From an uncultured Prevotellaceae bacterium (lineage in GTDB: Bacteria; Bacteroidota; Bacteroidia; Bacteroidales; Muribaculaceae): a DNA stretch of 64,000 nt. The DNA lies in contig ONKU01000004.1 of the NCBI GenBank assembly GCA_900318535.1, forward strand, positions 104,682 through 168,681. The letters are read 5' to 3'. The position numbers and the translations under genes were made by a program. The notes under the pieces are model-generated. The model was not told where the DNA came from. It ran no database searches and saw only the letters and a list, made by a program, of their open reading frames with translations. Each line of letters opens with the position of its first letter. Positions within the stretch are counted from its first letter, which is position 1. This document shows, one piece after another, positions 1 to 7,662 of this stretch.

Positions 1-120
1 CATACGGATGTTGTTCTCCTCGATGTAGCGGATGATGTCGGCCTTGGTGAACTCGCGGGGTTCTTTCTGCAGGTAGGCAACTACCTGGTTGGCGTTAAGT
101 GCCAGGATTTCGTTTTCCAA
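1..120 (-). CDS. Probable glutamine synthetase, N-terminal 40 codons only (runs off the window)
   Basis: The minus strand opens at a TTG (118-120) and reads LENEILALNANQVVAYLQKE followed by a segment with FTKADIIRYIEENNIRM, without a stop to the window edge. An in-frame TAA lies just upstream and no ATG is available, so TTG is the likely start. This N-terminal pattern (a short leader, then FTKADII-(K/R)-(F/Y)-I and NNIRM) is what I recall from Bacteroidales glutamine synthetases, which join ammonia to glutamate in the cytoplasm. The catalytic domain is outside the window, so the name rests on a short stretch of recalled similarity. A full promoter at 238-269 on the same strand leaves a leader of about 110 nt. 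Confidence 0.5.
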   Translation of the reverse strand, partial: MENEILALNANQVVAYLQKEPREFTKADIIRYIEENNIRM

Positions 121-237
121 TTTCTTTGAATGATGTTAATGGAAGCCGCAGTAGTGTATTTGTCAGGAATACAACGCGTTGCAAGACAAATCAGCCCATT
201 GGCTTCACAGGTTAATTTAAGTTTTCGGTTCTACGGG

Positions 238-269
238 CAAAGGTAGTGCAAGTCGGGCGAAGTGCCAAA
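238..269 (-). promoter_or_regulatory. Bacteroidetes-type promoter for the truncated minus-strand gene
   Basis: On the minus strand TTTG (266-269) is followed after exactly 20 nt by TACCTTTG (238-245), matching the primary sigma factor consensus TTTG-N19/20-TANNTTTG. Transcription would start near 232 and give a leader of about 110 nt that contains the palindrome AACGCGTT. Confidence 0.7.
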
Positions 270-371
270 CAAAAAGCCATTTTTTTGTTTGCAATGCCGT
301 GTTGTGGCCCACCTTCGGCACAGTGTTGCGGTACCCATTTTTTTATATGTGGGCGTCTTTTTCCGATAGGA

Positions 372-405
372 TTGGTTAGCCTTCGTCAAAAAAACACTAT
401 CTTTG
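372..405 (+). promoter_or_regulatory. Promoter of the dockerin-bearing secreted protein
   Basis: TATCTTTG at 398-405 is a perfect -7 box. The -33 element is poorer: TTGG at 372-375 lies slightly too far upstream. The transcript would begin near 410, about 34 nt before the ATG. Confidence 0.5.
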
Positions 406-443
406 CCTAATGGAGAACGAAGATAATTGACACCATTGACGAG

Positions 444-1154
444 ATGATTAAAAGGCAGATACTCACTTTTGCCGCGTGGGCGGCCATGGCGCTGACGGCG
501 ATAGGCCAGTCGTTGCCCCAGTTCACCTATGACAATTACGACGGATGGAGTTATAACAATCCCGGATTGGAACTGAATGGTGACAACATCGGTGACGGCA
601 GGATTGTGCTATACGTTTCCACAGGCGGGCTCGTACTCCAGTTAATCTCTCCTTCTTTTTCCTGTCAAGGCATCGACAGCATTTCCAGCACTGTGACTTG
701 GTTCACCAGGAATATTGCCAATAGCGAATTTGACTTGACACGCACAGCCCTGACTTTGGCTATCGATGACGTAGACGGCAATCCAGTGGACTCGGTGACC
801 GTCACACCCACCACTCCCGGCGTGAGGACCCACATGCTGGATTTCACCATTCCGGTACCCAAGGGGATGACAACGGCGCGCTTGCGTTTAGTCGCTTGGA
901 GGGCCAATGTGGTGAGTTGCGGTGCCGTCAGGTCGGCTACGTTCACTGCAGAATCCTCGTCGGGACCCACTACATCGACAGGCGATGTGGACGGCAGCGG
1001 GACAGTCAACATCAGCGATGTGACAACCCTGATTGACTACCTGCTGAACAACGACACGGTCATCAACAGGGAAAATGCCGATATCGATGGCGACGGAACC
1101 ATCAACATCGGCGACGTGACCGCCCTCATCGACAAATTATTATCGGGAAATTAG
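444..1154 (+). CDS. Small secreted protein with a C-terminal dockerin-like repeat pair
   Basis: 236 residues. A signal peptide (MIKRQ, then a hydrophobic stretch ending near AIGQS) precedes a beta-rich region of about 150 residues that I do not recognise; a serine/threonine linker (about 170-180) follows. The C-terminus has two calcium-binding repeats, GDVDGSGTVNISDVTTLIDYL and, about 30 residues later, a DIDGDGTINIGDVTALID-type copy, as in type I dockerins. In Bacteroidales such repeats end many exported proteins without any cellulosome, and their partner is generally unknown. The gene stands alone: a divergent gene lies upstream and the convergent fucose operon downstream. Function of the body of the protein: unknown. 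Confidence 0.75.
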   Translation: MIKRQILTFAAWAAMALTAIGQSLPQFTYDNYDGWSYNNPGLELNGDNIGDGRIVLYVSTGGLVLQLISPSFSCQGIDSISSTVTWFTRNIANSEFDLTRTALTLAIDDVDGNPVDSVTVTPTTPGVRTHMLDFTIPVPKGMTTARLRLVAWRANVVSCGAVRSATFTAESSSGPTTSTGDVDGSGTVNISDVTTLIDYLLNNDTVINRENADIDGDGTINIGDVTALIDKLLSGN

Positions 1155-1265
1155 AGACCTATAGGTTATAGGGTGCACACATGCGTAAACAAAACTGACG
1201 GGACCCAACGCAATGACGCGAAGTTTTAATGTTATTGCTCGCAAGAACTCGCTAAAATTATATAT

Positions 1266-2588
1266 TTAGCGGCGTGCGTTGGCCATGCCGTAGAGCATGA
1301 CCACGACGAAGCAGACTGCGGGAACGATAAAGGACAGGTTGGCCGACGGCATGAAAGTGACGTCACTGTCGATGATCATCGCCTGCACGGCGGGCAACAG
1401 GCTGCCGCCCAAGATAGCCATGATCAGTCCTGCCGAGCCCAGTTCGGTGTCCTCGTTAACGCCTCCCAGCGCAAGGCCGTAGATGGTGGGGAACATCAGG
1501 CTCATGCAGGCCGAAACACCCACCAGGCAATACATGCCCGCCTGGCCACCCAGCACGATGACACCACACACCAACAGCAGTGCCAGCGCGGCAAACACTG
1601 CCAGCAAACGGCCCGGCTTGAAGTACTTCATCAGATACATGTTCACAAAGCGCATGAGGCAGAAGATCACCATCGCCACGATGTTGTAACGCTGCGACAG
1701 CACCTCGGCGGCCTGTTCGCTCATCCCCTGGGCCATAAACACTCGGGTGCCATACTGGATGATGAAGGTCCAGCAAGTGATTTGTGCACCCACATAGAAG
1801 AACTGAGCCACAACGCCGTTGCGATAGGTCCTGTTGGCAAACAGGCGCCTGAAAGCCGGCAACAAGGCTCCATGACGGTCGGCACCCTGCTGACGCACAG
1901 AGGGAATGGGCAGGAACAGCATCAACACCAGCAGCGCCACAAGCACCACACCCAGCAGGGCATAGGGCTGGACCAGGATGCTCAAATCGCTCTGTTTCAA
2001 CGCCTCAAAGCTGGCATCGTCGAGCGTGGCCCGCTGGGCCGTGTCGAGCGGGGAGAGACGAGCCTGGATATAGTTCATCGCCACAAACATGCCCGCCAGC
2101 GATCCGATGGGGTTGAACGACTGGGCCAGGTTCAGGCGGCGTGTGGCCGTCTCGTGGTCACCCATGCGCAGGATATAGGGGTTGGCCGTGGTTTCGAGGA
2201 ACGACAGGCCGCAGGTGAGGATGAAGTAGGCGATGAGGAACGGTGCGAAACTGCCGATGGTTCGGGCAGGGATGAACAGCAGTACACCCAGCGCATACAG
2301 GGCCAGTCCCATGATGATGCCGCTCTTGAACGAGTGGCGACGGATGAACAGCGCCGCCGGCAAGGCCATGCAGAAGTAACCGCCATAGAAGGCCACCTGC
2401 ACCAGTGCGCCCTGGGTTACGCTCATGCGGAATATCTTGGAAAAAGCCTTGACCATTGGGTTAGTGATGTCGTTGGCAAAGCCCCACAGGGCAAAACAGC
2501 ACGTCACCACGATGAACGGGAGCACATAGCTCACGCCCTCGCGTGTTATCAGTAATCGGGATTTCTTTTGATTATCAGTCTCTCTCAT
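1266..2588 (-). CDS. fucP: L-fucose permease, major facilitator superfamily
   Basis: 440 residues from the ATG at 2586-2588; a GTG directly before it (2589-2591) could extend the protein by one residue. FucP is an inner-membrane sugar:proton symporter. About twelve hydrophobic segments are visible, with the family-typical early motif FALWGFANDITNPMV and the later FLETTANPYI and LNLAQSFNPIG signatures. It is the last gene of the operon kinase fusion - mutarotase - permease, 27 nt after the mutarotase stop, and the gap is filled by four 7-nt repeats (2595-2622). The neighbours support fucose or another 6-deoxyhexose as substrate. The exact sugar cannot be read from sequence alone. Confidence 0.88.
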   Translation of the reverse strand: MRETDNQKKSRLLITREGVSYVLPFIVVTCCFALWGFANDITNPMVKAFSKIFRMSVTQGALVQVAFYGGYFCMALPAALFIRRHSFKSGIIMGLALYALGVLLFIPARTIGSFAPFLIAYFILTCGLSFLETTANPYILRMGDHETATRRLNLAQSFNPIGSLAGMFVAMNYIQARLSPLDTAQRATLDDASFEALKQSDLSILVQPYALLGVVLVALLVLMLFLPIPSVRQQGADRHGALLPAFRRLFANRTYRNGVVAQFFYVGAQITCWTFIIQYGTRVFMAQGMSEQAAEVLSQRYNIVAMVIFCLMRFVNMYLMKYFKPGRLLAVFAALALLLVCGVIVLGGQAGMYCLVGVSACMSLMFPTIYGLALGGVNEDTELGSAGLIMAILGGSLLPAVQAMIIDSDVTFMPSANLSFIVPAVCFVVVMLYGMANARR

Positions 2589-2594
2589 CACTTA

Positions 2595-2622
2595 CTAAAC
2601 TCTAAACCCTAAACTCTAAACT
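2595..2622. repeat. Heptamer array between mutarotase and fucP (4 units)
   Basis: Four exact 7-nt units in plus orientation: CTAAACT, CTAAACC, CTAAACT, CTAAACT. On the coding strand they read TTTAG-type words, and the mutarotase stop codon TAG (2616-2618) is part of the array. The 7-nt phase continues for two further related words (TCAAGCT, TCAAGCC) inside the end of the mutarotase gene. Confidence 0.8.
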
Positions 2623-2969
2623 TCAAGCTTCAAGCCTTCTTGAAGCTTGAATATCCGTTCCATCAGTTGCCACTTGGCCGTCGAGGGCGCATTGGGGTCA
2701 CAGCCCTGGAAACGGGCCACATAGGCTTCCCACTCGGCTTGCCGGGGTAGGGTGGCCAGACGGGCGTTGTCTTTCTCCCAGTCGAACTCGTCGGTCGTGT
2801 CACAGATCATAAACAGGCGGTTGCCGTGGATGTAGATCTGCATGTCCAGGATGCCCACGCTGCGGATGCCTTCCTGTATCTCGGGCCACACATGGGCGTG
2901 GGCCTCGACATATTGTTCAATCAGCTCGCGATCATCGCGTAATTCTAGCGTCTGACAATAGCGTTTCAT
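2616..2969 (-). CDS. L-rhamnose mutarotase family protein (DUF718), likely a deoxysugar mutarotase
   Basis: 117 residues, close to the usual 104-115 for this family, which interconverts alpha and beta anomers of 6-deoxyhexoses in the cytoplasm. The family core is clear: RYCQTLEL at the start, then AHAHVWPEI. His24, four residues before the Trp of WPE, aligns with the catalytic histidine of E. coli RhaM; a C-terminal W-x-L-M-E-R-I-F segment is also present. It lies 44 nt after the kinase fusion and 27 nt before fucP, so it is very probably co-transcribed and serves the same sugar. Fucose is more likely than rhamnose here because no rhamnose genes are near. The annotation as a mutarotase is firm; the substrate is inferred. 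Confidence 0.85.
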   Translation of the reverse strand: MKRYCQTLELRDDRELIEQYVEAHAHVWPEIQEGIRSVGILDMQIYIHGNRLFMICDTTDEFDWEKDNARLATLPRQAEWEAYVARFQGCDPNAPSTAKWQLMERIFKLQEGLKLEV

Positions 2970-3013
2970 GATGTATGAATGGAATGGTTTAGAAATATTG
3001 AATTCTCATGCGG

Positions 3014-4183
3014 TTAAAATCCGCCGCGTCGGATGGATAAACTGATGGCTCCCTCAGGGAAACTGCTGCGGTCGCAGCACACGAGGGCCAGGTAACCGCC
3101 TCCACCTGCGCCAGGCATCTTCCAGGCCAGCACACCGTCCATGGCGCTGTAACGGTCGATGTAGTCCTGCACACCAGGCTGGATCATGGCGGGGAACATC
3201 GCCACCTGGGCCTCGAACGAGGCCTTGTAGGCACTGGCAAATGCCTCGATATCCATCTGATGGATTGCCGTCCAGCAGCGGTCGGCAGCAGCGGCCAGCG
3301 CACGCACCTTCTCGGGCGTGATGTCTTTGCCCTCGACGACGCTGCAACCCGGCCGGCGCGGAAACATCGGTATCATGCACAGGTGGTCCTCAAGCCATTG
3401 CAGCAGGGTAGGGTCTTGGGTGTATTCAATCTTCTCGGGCCAGTAGCTGCCATTATAATAATGACGCGCGAGGCCAGGCACACAGATGCCGATGGCGTCC
3501 TGGGCACCGCTCACGATGCCGTCGCTGCGTTCCGGGTCGTTCTCGAGGCAAAAGACCAGCCGCGCCAGCATCTCGGGGTCCATGTTGGGCAACTGATAGG
3601 GCCACACGCGCTTGATGGTGTTGCGCGTGCTGGTGGATAGGCCGCAGCGCTCGCGAATCTCGAAGGTGGGTTCCAGCGAGATGGTCAACGCCCAGCCCGG
3701 GGCATGGCACGACACGTAGGGCTGGTCAATCCACGTTCCCGCCAGATCCAGACGTGTGGGCAACTGGCTTGCCGACTGCTTCAGCCCCGTGCTGCTGCGC
3801 GCTTCCAGTCCCTCGCCGGGCACGCGCTTGAGCACGATATATTCCATGCCGCGGTCGCGGCACAGCTGACGCTTGTCGTCGCGGTCACCATCCTCGTTCA
3901 CCACCAGGCAGTCGGGGTGCACGAGATCGAGTGTGGGCAGGAAATCGAGGTAACCGTCACCCTGGTTGATGTACGCTTCCTTGACATAGCGGATGGCGCG
4001 CACCATGAACAGGCGTTCCTGCTCGCTGTACATGGTCTTGTGCCCCTTCAGTGCCTCAATGGTCTTGTCGCTGCCGATGCCCACGTACAGGTCACCGTAT
4101 TGCGACGCCTGCCTGAAGAATTCCACATGTCCCGAGTGCAACAGATCGTAGCACCCTGACACAAAAACTTTCTTGTTACTCAC
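3014..4183 (-). CDS. Nucleotidyltransferase - GHMP kinase fusion protein of the fucose-type operon
   Basis: 389 residues with two domains. Residues 1-135 form a cytidylyltransferase-like fold: KKVFVSGCYDLLHSGHVEFF carries the nucleotide-binding HxGH (His16-His19), and a YSEQERLFMVRAIRYV segment follows. Residues about 140-389 resemble a GHMP sugar kinase: PTRLDLAGTWIDQP matches motif 1 of fucokinase/HddA-type kinases, GIVSGAQDAIGI takes the place of the ATP loop, and PGAGGGGYLALV (about 357-368) is motif 3. Bacteroides Fkp also joins a fucokinase to a nucleotidyltransferase, but that enzyme is far longer and of a different transferase type. The likely role is phosphorylation, and possibly nucleotide activation, of a deoxyhexose. 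First gene of the operon; -7 box at 4215-4222. Confidence 0.75.
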   Translation of the reverse strand: MSNKKVFVSGCYDLLHSGHVEFFRQASQYGDLYVGIGSDKTIEALKGHKTMYSEQERLFMVRAIRYVKEAYINQGDGYLDFLPTLDLVHPDCLVVNEDGDRDDKRQLCRDRGMEYIVLKRVPGEGLEARSSTGLKQSASQLPTRLDLAGTWIDQPYVSCHAPGWALTISLEPTFEIRERCGLSTSTRNTIKRVWPYQLPNMDPEMLARLVFCLENDPERSDGIVSGAQDAIGICVPGLARHYYNGSYWPEKIEYTQDPTLLQWLEDHLCMIPMFPRRPGCSVVEGKDITPEKVRALAAAADRCWTAIHQMDIEAFASAYKASFEAQVAMFPAMIQPGVQDYIDRYSAMDGVLAWKMPGAGGGGYLALVCCDRSSFPEGAISLSIRRGGF

Positions 4184-4214
4184 TGTCGTCTAAACTATTC
4201 TGAGGTTTCAACGA

Positions 4215-4222
4215 CAAAGGTA
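4215..4222 (-). promoter_or_regulatory. -7 box of the fucose-type operon
   Basis: TACCTTTG on the minus strand, 32 nt before the start codon of the kinase fusion. I see no clean TTTG at -33, which would fit an activator-dependent promoter. Confidence 0.5.
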
Positions 4223-4249
4223 CAATTTCCAGTCCACAGGAGCATCATT

Positions 4250-4276
4250 GAGGGCGGAAAAATGTCTCCCGCCCTC
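4250..4276 (-). terminator. Terminator of trpB2
   Basis: GAGGGCGG and CCGCCCTC form a perfect 8-bp stem with an 11-nt loop, about 30 nt beyond the trpB2 stop codon. No strong U-tract follows, as is common in this phylum. Confidence 0.6.
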
Positions 4277-4307
4277 TCAGCTTACTTGTTCAACTTTTAT
4301 AAAGAAA

Positions 4308-5663
4308 TTATTCGGGTACCCTATTGAGTGTCTGCTGGATATCCTCGTCACTCACCCTGTGGTTGACCAGGTCTCCGTTCAGGTATTGGTCATAGGCGCT
4401 CATGTCGATCAGGCCGTGGCCGGACAGGTTGAACAGGATAACCTTCTCTTCGCCGGTCTGCTTGCATTTCTCGGCTTCTCTAATGGTGGCGGCGATGGCA
4501 TGGCTCGACTCGGGGGCAGGAATGATGCCCTCGGTGCGGGCAAAGAGCATTCCGGCATCAAAGGATTCGAGTTGCGGAATATCTACGCCACGCATCAGCC
4601 CATCCTTGAGCAGCTGCGAGATGATCATGCCTGCACCATGATAGCGCAAACCGCCAGCATGGATGTTAGCGGGCTTGAACGTGTGACCCAGCGTGAACAT
4701 CGGCAGCAAGGGCGTGTAACCCGCCTCGTCGCCAAAGTCGTAACGGAACTGGCCACGGGTGAGTTTCGGGCAGCTGTCGGGCTCGGCGGCAATGAATTCA
4801 GTGTGCTTGCCGTCTTTCAGGTTATGGCGCATGAAGGGGAAAGCGAGACCGCCAAAGTTGGAACCGCCTCCGAAACAGGCGATGACCACATCGGGATATT
4901 CGCCAGCCATGGCCATCTGTTTTTCAGCCTCCAGACCGATGATGGTCTGATGAAGGCCCACATGGTTCAGTACCGATCCCAATGTGTACTTGCAGTTGGG
5001 CGTGGTGGTGGCCAGTTCTACGGCCTCAGAGATGGCGGTGCCCAGCGAACCCGGGTGATGCGGGTCACGCGTAATGATGTCCTTGCCGGCTCGGGTGGAC
5101 ATCGATGGCGAGCCCGTCACGGCAGCACCGAATGTGCGCATGATCGATGAGCGGTAAGGTTTCTGTTGCATGGAGATTTTTACCTGATAGACAGCGGCTT
5201 CAAGATCAAACACCCTTGCTGCATAGGCCAGGGCGGCACCCCACTGGCCGGCACCGGTCTCGGTGGTGACGTTGGTGGTGCCTTCCTGCTTGGCATAGTA
5301 GCACTGCGCCAGAGCCGAGTTGATTTTGTGGGATCCTAACGGATTCACCGACTCGTTCTTGAAATAGATGTGAGCGGGAGTTTGCAACGCCTTTTCCAGG
5401 GCATAGGCACGAACGAGTGGCGTGGAGCGGTAGAAACGGTACTTTTCAAGCACCTCGTCGGGAATGGGGATGAAGTCATGCTCGGTGTCCAGTTCCTGCA
5501 CACAGCATTCACGCGGGAAGATGTGGGCCAGGTCATCCACGCCCAGCGGCTGCTTGGTGGCCGGATGGATGGGAGGAAGCGGTTTGGTGGGCATGTCGGC
5601 CTGAATGTTGTACCATGCTGTGGGCAACTCGTTCTCTTGAAGGATAAATCGTTTCTGTTTCAT
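4308..5663 (-). CDS. trpB: Tryptophan synthase beta chain, TrpB2 type
   Basis: 451 residues from the ATG at 5661-5663. A longer reading to 5708 would run through the attenuator terminator stem and is rejected. The enzyme is PLP-dependent and joins indole to serine. It has the extended N-terminus and length of TrpB2 (about 420-460) rather than TrpB1 (about 395). YRSTPLVRA lies near residue 80, the PLP lysine is in NPLGSHKINSAL (Lys113), TETGAGQWG follows, and CFGGGSNFGG binds the PLP phosphate. No other trp gene is adjacent. It is expressed as a single gene behind a Trp-codon attenuator (5692-5826), so it should be made when charged tRNA-Trp is scarce. That argues for a real role in tryptophan synthesis or indole salvage. 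Confidence 0.92.
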   Translation of the reverse strand: MKQKRFILQENELPTAWYNIQADMPTKPLPPIHPATKQPLGVDDLAHIFPRECCVQELDTEHDFIPIPDEVLEKYRFYRSTPLVRAYALEKALQTPAHIYFKNESVNPLGSHKINSALAQCYYAKQEGTTNVTTETGAGQWGAALAYAARVFDLEAAVYQVKISMQQKPYRSSIMRTFGAAVTGSPSMSTRAGKDIITRDPHHPGSLGTAISEAVELATTTPNCKYTLGSVLNHVGLHQTIIGLEAEKQMAMAGEYPDVVIACFGGGSNFGGLAFPFMRHNLKDGKHTEFIAAEPDSCPKLTRGQFRYDFGDEAGYTPLLPMFTLGHTFKPANIHAGGLRYHGAGMIISQLLKDGLMRGVDIPQLESFDAGMLFARTEGIIPAPESSHAIAATIREAEKCKQTGEEKVILFNLSGHGLIDMSAYDQYLNGDLVNHRVSDEDIQQTLNRVPE

Positions 5664-5691
5664 CGTTGATGATAGTTTATAATTATTATTT

Positions 5692-5724
5692 AAAAAGGTC
5701 TGCCGCAAGAACGACAGACCTTTT
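5692..5724 (-). terminator. Attenuator terminator in the trpB2 leader
   Basis: On the minus strand AAAAGGTCTGTCG (5724-5712) pairs with CGGCAGACCTTTT (5705-5693) across a 6-nt TTCTTG loop: 13 bp with one G-U pair, ending in a run of five T. It lies 29 nt before the trpB2 ATG and after the leader peptide stop, the position of a trp attenuator. Its 5' arm can instead pair with 5759-5767, giving an antiterminator. Confidence 0.85.
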
Positions 5725-5760
5725 AGTGTTTTAATGTAACCTCTACGGATTCCATGATGG

Positions 5761-5826
5761 TCAGGCGACTCGCGATGATTTGAATCTCGAGCTGCGCCAC
5801 CACCAATATGAAGAAATTATAGTCAT
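5761..5826 (-). CDS. trpL: trp leader peptide (21 residues, three consecutive Trp codons)
   Basis: ATG at 5824-5826, stop TGA at 5761-5763. The peptide begins MTIISSYWWWRSSRF; Trp8-Trp10 are read from TGG TGG TGG at 5797-5805. Trp is the rarest amino acid, so three in a row in a 21-codon frame between a consensus promoter and a terminator hairpin is the hallmark of ribosome-mediated attenuation. The last two Trp codons overlap the 5' part of stem 1:2: GGCG (5795-5798) and CTCG (5788-5791) pair with CGCC (5764-5767) and CGAG (5769-5772). A ribosome stalled at Trp would hide strand 1 and free strand 2 to pair with the terminator's 5' arm. Too short for ordinary gene calling. Confidence 0.85.
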   Translation of the reverse strand: MTIISSYWWWRSSRFKSSRVA

Positions 5827-5851
5827 TGACTCAATATTTATGTTGATGCCG

Positions 5852-5883
5852 CAAATTTATATTCATTTCTGCGTATGGGCAAA
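5852..5883 (-). promoter_or_regulatory. Promoter of the trpB2 leader transcript
   Basis: Minus-strand TTTG (5880-5883), 20-nt spacer, TAAATTTG (5852-5859): exact consensus. The start site would be near 5845, giving only about 20 nt before the leader peptide ATG. Confidence 0.8.
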
Positions 5884-5992
5884 ATTTTTTGAGAAAAAAT
5901 TGCGCAATATCGCTCACAACTACGGTAAACGGTCGGGATTGCCCGCACTGTCCAAAGAAAGCGTCTTATTAAATAATGTATAGGCACATTTA

Positions 5993-6024
5993 TTTGGTTT
6001 TGTTAGGGAAAAAGCCTAACTTTG
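5993..6024 (+). promoter_or_regulatory. Promoter of the HerA-like ATPase gene
   Basis: TTTG (5993-5996), 20-nt spacer, TAACTTTG (6017-6024): exact consensus, about 48 nt before the ATG. Divergent from the trpB2 promoter. Confidence 0.75.
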
Positions 6025-6072
6025 TGACCGACAAACATCGTAACATAACAATAACCAATATCATACAACATC

Positions 6073-7662
6073 ATGTACACTCAAGAACACGGATTCTATA
6101 TCGCCCATGGTCCCAACGGACCCATCAGCATCCTGGGCAACATGGCCAACAGGCATGGACTGATTGCCGGTGCCACGGGAACGGGTAAGACGGTGACGCT
6201 GCAAGTGATTGCCGAGAGTTTCTGCAAGGCCGGGGTGCCCTGTTTCATGGCTGACATGAAGGGCGACTTGTCTGGCGTGAGCCAGCCGGGCAAACTTTCA
6301 GGCTTTATCGAGAAGAGGCTGCCCGAGTTCGGCATGAACCAGGAAGACCTTACCTTTGAAGGCTGTCCTGTAAGGTTTTATGACGTTTTTGGCGAGCAGG
6401 GCATCAGCATGCGGGCCAGCCTTGGTGAGATGGGACCCGATCTGGTGGCCCGCATCCTGAGTTTGAACGAGACTCAGACCGGCGTGCTCAATATCCTGTA
6501 CCGCATCCTTGATGAGAAAGGCATCCTGCTGGATGACATCAAGGACTTGCGTTCGGCACTGGACTGGCTGTCCAAGCATGCCAAGGAATACACCACCCAG
6601 TATGGCAACGTGTCCACGGCTAGCATCGGTGCGATTCAACGTGCCATCCTGCAGCTTGAGAACCAGGGCGCTGACAAGTTTTTTGGCATTCCCTCGTTTG
6701 ATATCCAGGACCTGTTTGCCACCCGTGACGGCAAGGGTGTGTTGAGTGTGCTCGCTGCCGACAAACTCATGCTGCAGCCCAAGTTGTACTCGACTTTCCT
6801 GCTCTGGCTGCTGAGTGAGCTTTACAGCACGCTGCCCGAGGTGGGAGATCTGGAAAAACCCAAGCTGGTCTTCTTCTTTGATGAGGCACACATGCTGTTT
6901 GAGGACACGACCAAGGCGTTAGGAGACAAGATCGAGCAGGTCATCCGCCTGATCCGCAGCAAGGGCGTGGGCATCTTCTTCATCTCGCAGTTGCCCACCG
7001 ACATCCCCGACATTATCCTGGGTCAGCTGGGCAACAGGGTACAGCATGCCCTGCGTGCCTACACGCCGCGCGACCAGAAGGCCGTCAAGGTAGCGGCCGA
7101 GACCTTCCGCGCCAATCCCGCGTTCAAGACCGAGGAGGCCATCCTGGAATTGGAGACAGGTGAGGCCCTGGTATCGTTCCTTGACGAGAAGGGCGCCCCG
7201 AGTGCCGTAGAGCGTGCCAAAGTGCTCTTCCCGCTGAGTCAGATCGGTGCCATCACCGAGGGACAACGTCTGGACATCATGAATGCTTCTGGCGACATCA
7301 ATGCCAAGTACAAGCAGGTAGGGGAGAGGGAAAGCGCGTTTGAGGTGTTTGCCCGTGAGAGCGAAGCCGAAGCCAAAGCCAAGGCAGCCGAAGAGGCCGC
7401 TGCCGCCAAGGAGGCTGAAAAAGCGGAAAAATCCAAGAAGAAAGAGAAAACCATCTGGGACAAGGTGTGGAAAGCCGTCGTCACTGCCGTGACAGGCACG
7501 CTGGCCACCATCCTGGGCAAGACGGTTTCAGACACCATTACCGGCAAGAAGGGTAAGGGCACCAGCATCAAGGATGCTGCCGGACGAGCCGCCAAGAACG
7601 CCACCAGCGCTGCCGGACGCCAGATCCTGCGTGACATCCTGGGCAATGTGGTCAAGAAGTGA
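6073..7662 (+). CDS. HerA-like helicase / DUF853 family ATPase (YjgR type)
   Basis: 529 residues. Residues 1-440 match the HerA-FtsK-related DUF853 ATPases, cytoplasmic NTPases of unclear role thought to act on DNA. Walker A is GATGTGKT at 33-40, Walker B with catalytic Glu is LVFFFDEAH near 264-272, and a sensor-like IFFISQLPTDIPD follows about 30 residues later. The N-terminal HGLIAGATGTGKTVTLQ and the ADMKGDLSG segment are typical of the family. Residues about 440-500 are rich in Ala, Lys and Glu (a likely helical linker), and the tail is basic. Unlike HerA proper, no NurA nuclease gene is adjacent. A single-gene transcription unit: own promoter upstream, 16-bp hairpin downstream. Confidence 0.85.
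   Translation: MYTQEHGFYIAHGPNGPISILGNMANRHGLIAGATGTGKTVTLQVIAESFCKAGVPCFMADMKGDLSGVSQPGKLSGFIEKRLPEFGMNQEDLTFEGCPVRFYDVFGEQGISMRASLGEMGPDLVARILSLNETQTGVLNILYRILDEKGILLDDIKDLRSALDWLSKHAKEYTTQYGNVSTASIGAIQRAILQLENQGADKFFGIPSFDIQDLFATRDGKGVLSVLAADKLMLQPKLYSTFLLWLLSELYSTLPEVGDLEKPKLVFFFDEAHMLFEDTTKALGDKIEQVIRLIRSKGVGIFFISQLPTDIPDIILGQLGNRVQHALRAYTPRDQKAVKVAAETFRANPAFKTEEAILELETGEALVSFLDEKGAPSAVERAKVLFPLSQIGAITEGQRLDIMNASGDINAKYKQVGERESAFEVFARESEAEAKAKAAEEAAAAKEAEKAEKSKKKEKTIWDKVWKAVVTAVTGTLATILGKTVSDTITGKKGKGTSIKDAAGRAAKNATSAAGRQILRDILGNVVKK

Larger units (their letters stand above)
121..443. other. Divergent intergenic region, no gene seen
   Basis: About 320 bases between the truncated minus-strand gene and the plus-strand dockerin protein. 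It holds the minus-strand promoter at 238-269 and a weaker plus-strand promoter at 372-405. Nothing else coding is visible. Confidence 0.6.

Noticed and set aside
444-1154. Cellulosome component
   Set aside because: Dockerin-like repeats alone do not make a cellulosome; no cohesin or scaffoldin is visible and such repeats are common in Bacteroidales secreted proteins.
4308-5708. Longer trpB2 start (15 extra codons)
   Set aside because: The extension would translate through the attenuator terminator stem; the ATG at 5663 fits the leader structure and family alignment.
5780-5983. 67-codon plus-strand frame upstream of the HerA-like gene
   Set aside because: It lies on the opposite strand across the trp leader peptide and its promoter, both of which are well supported.
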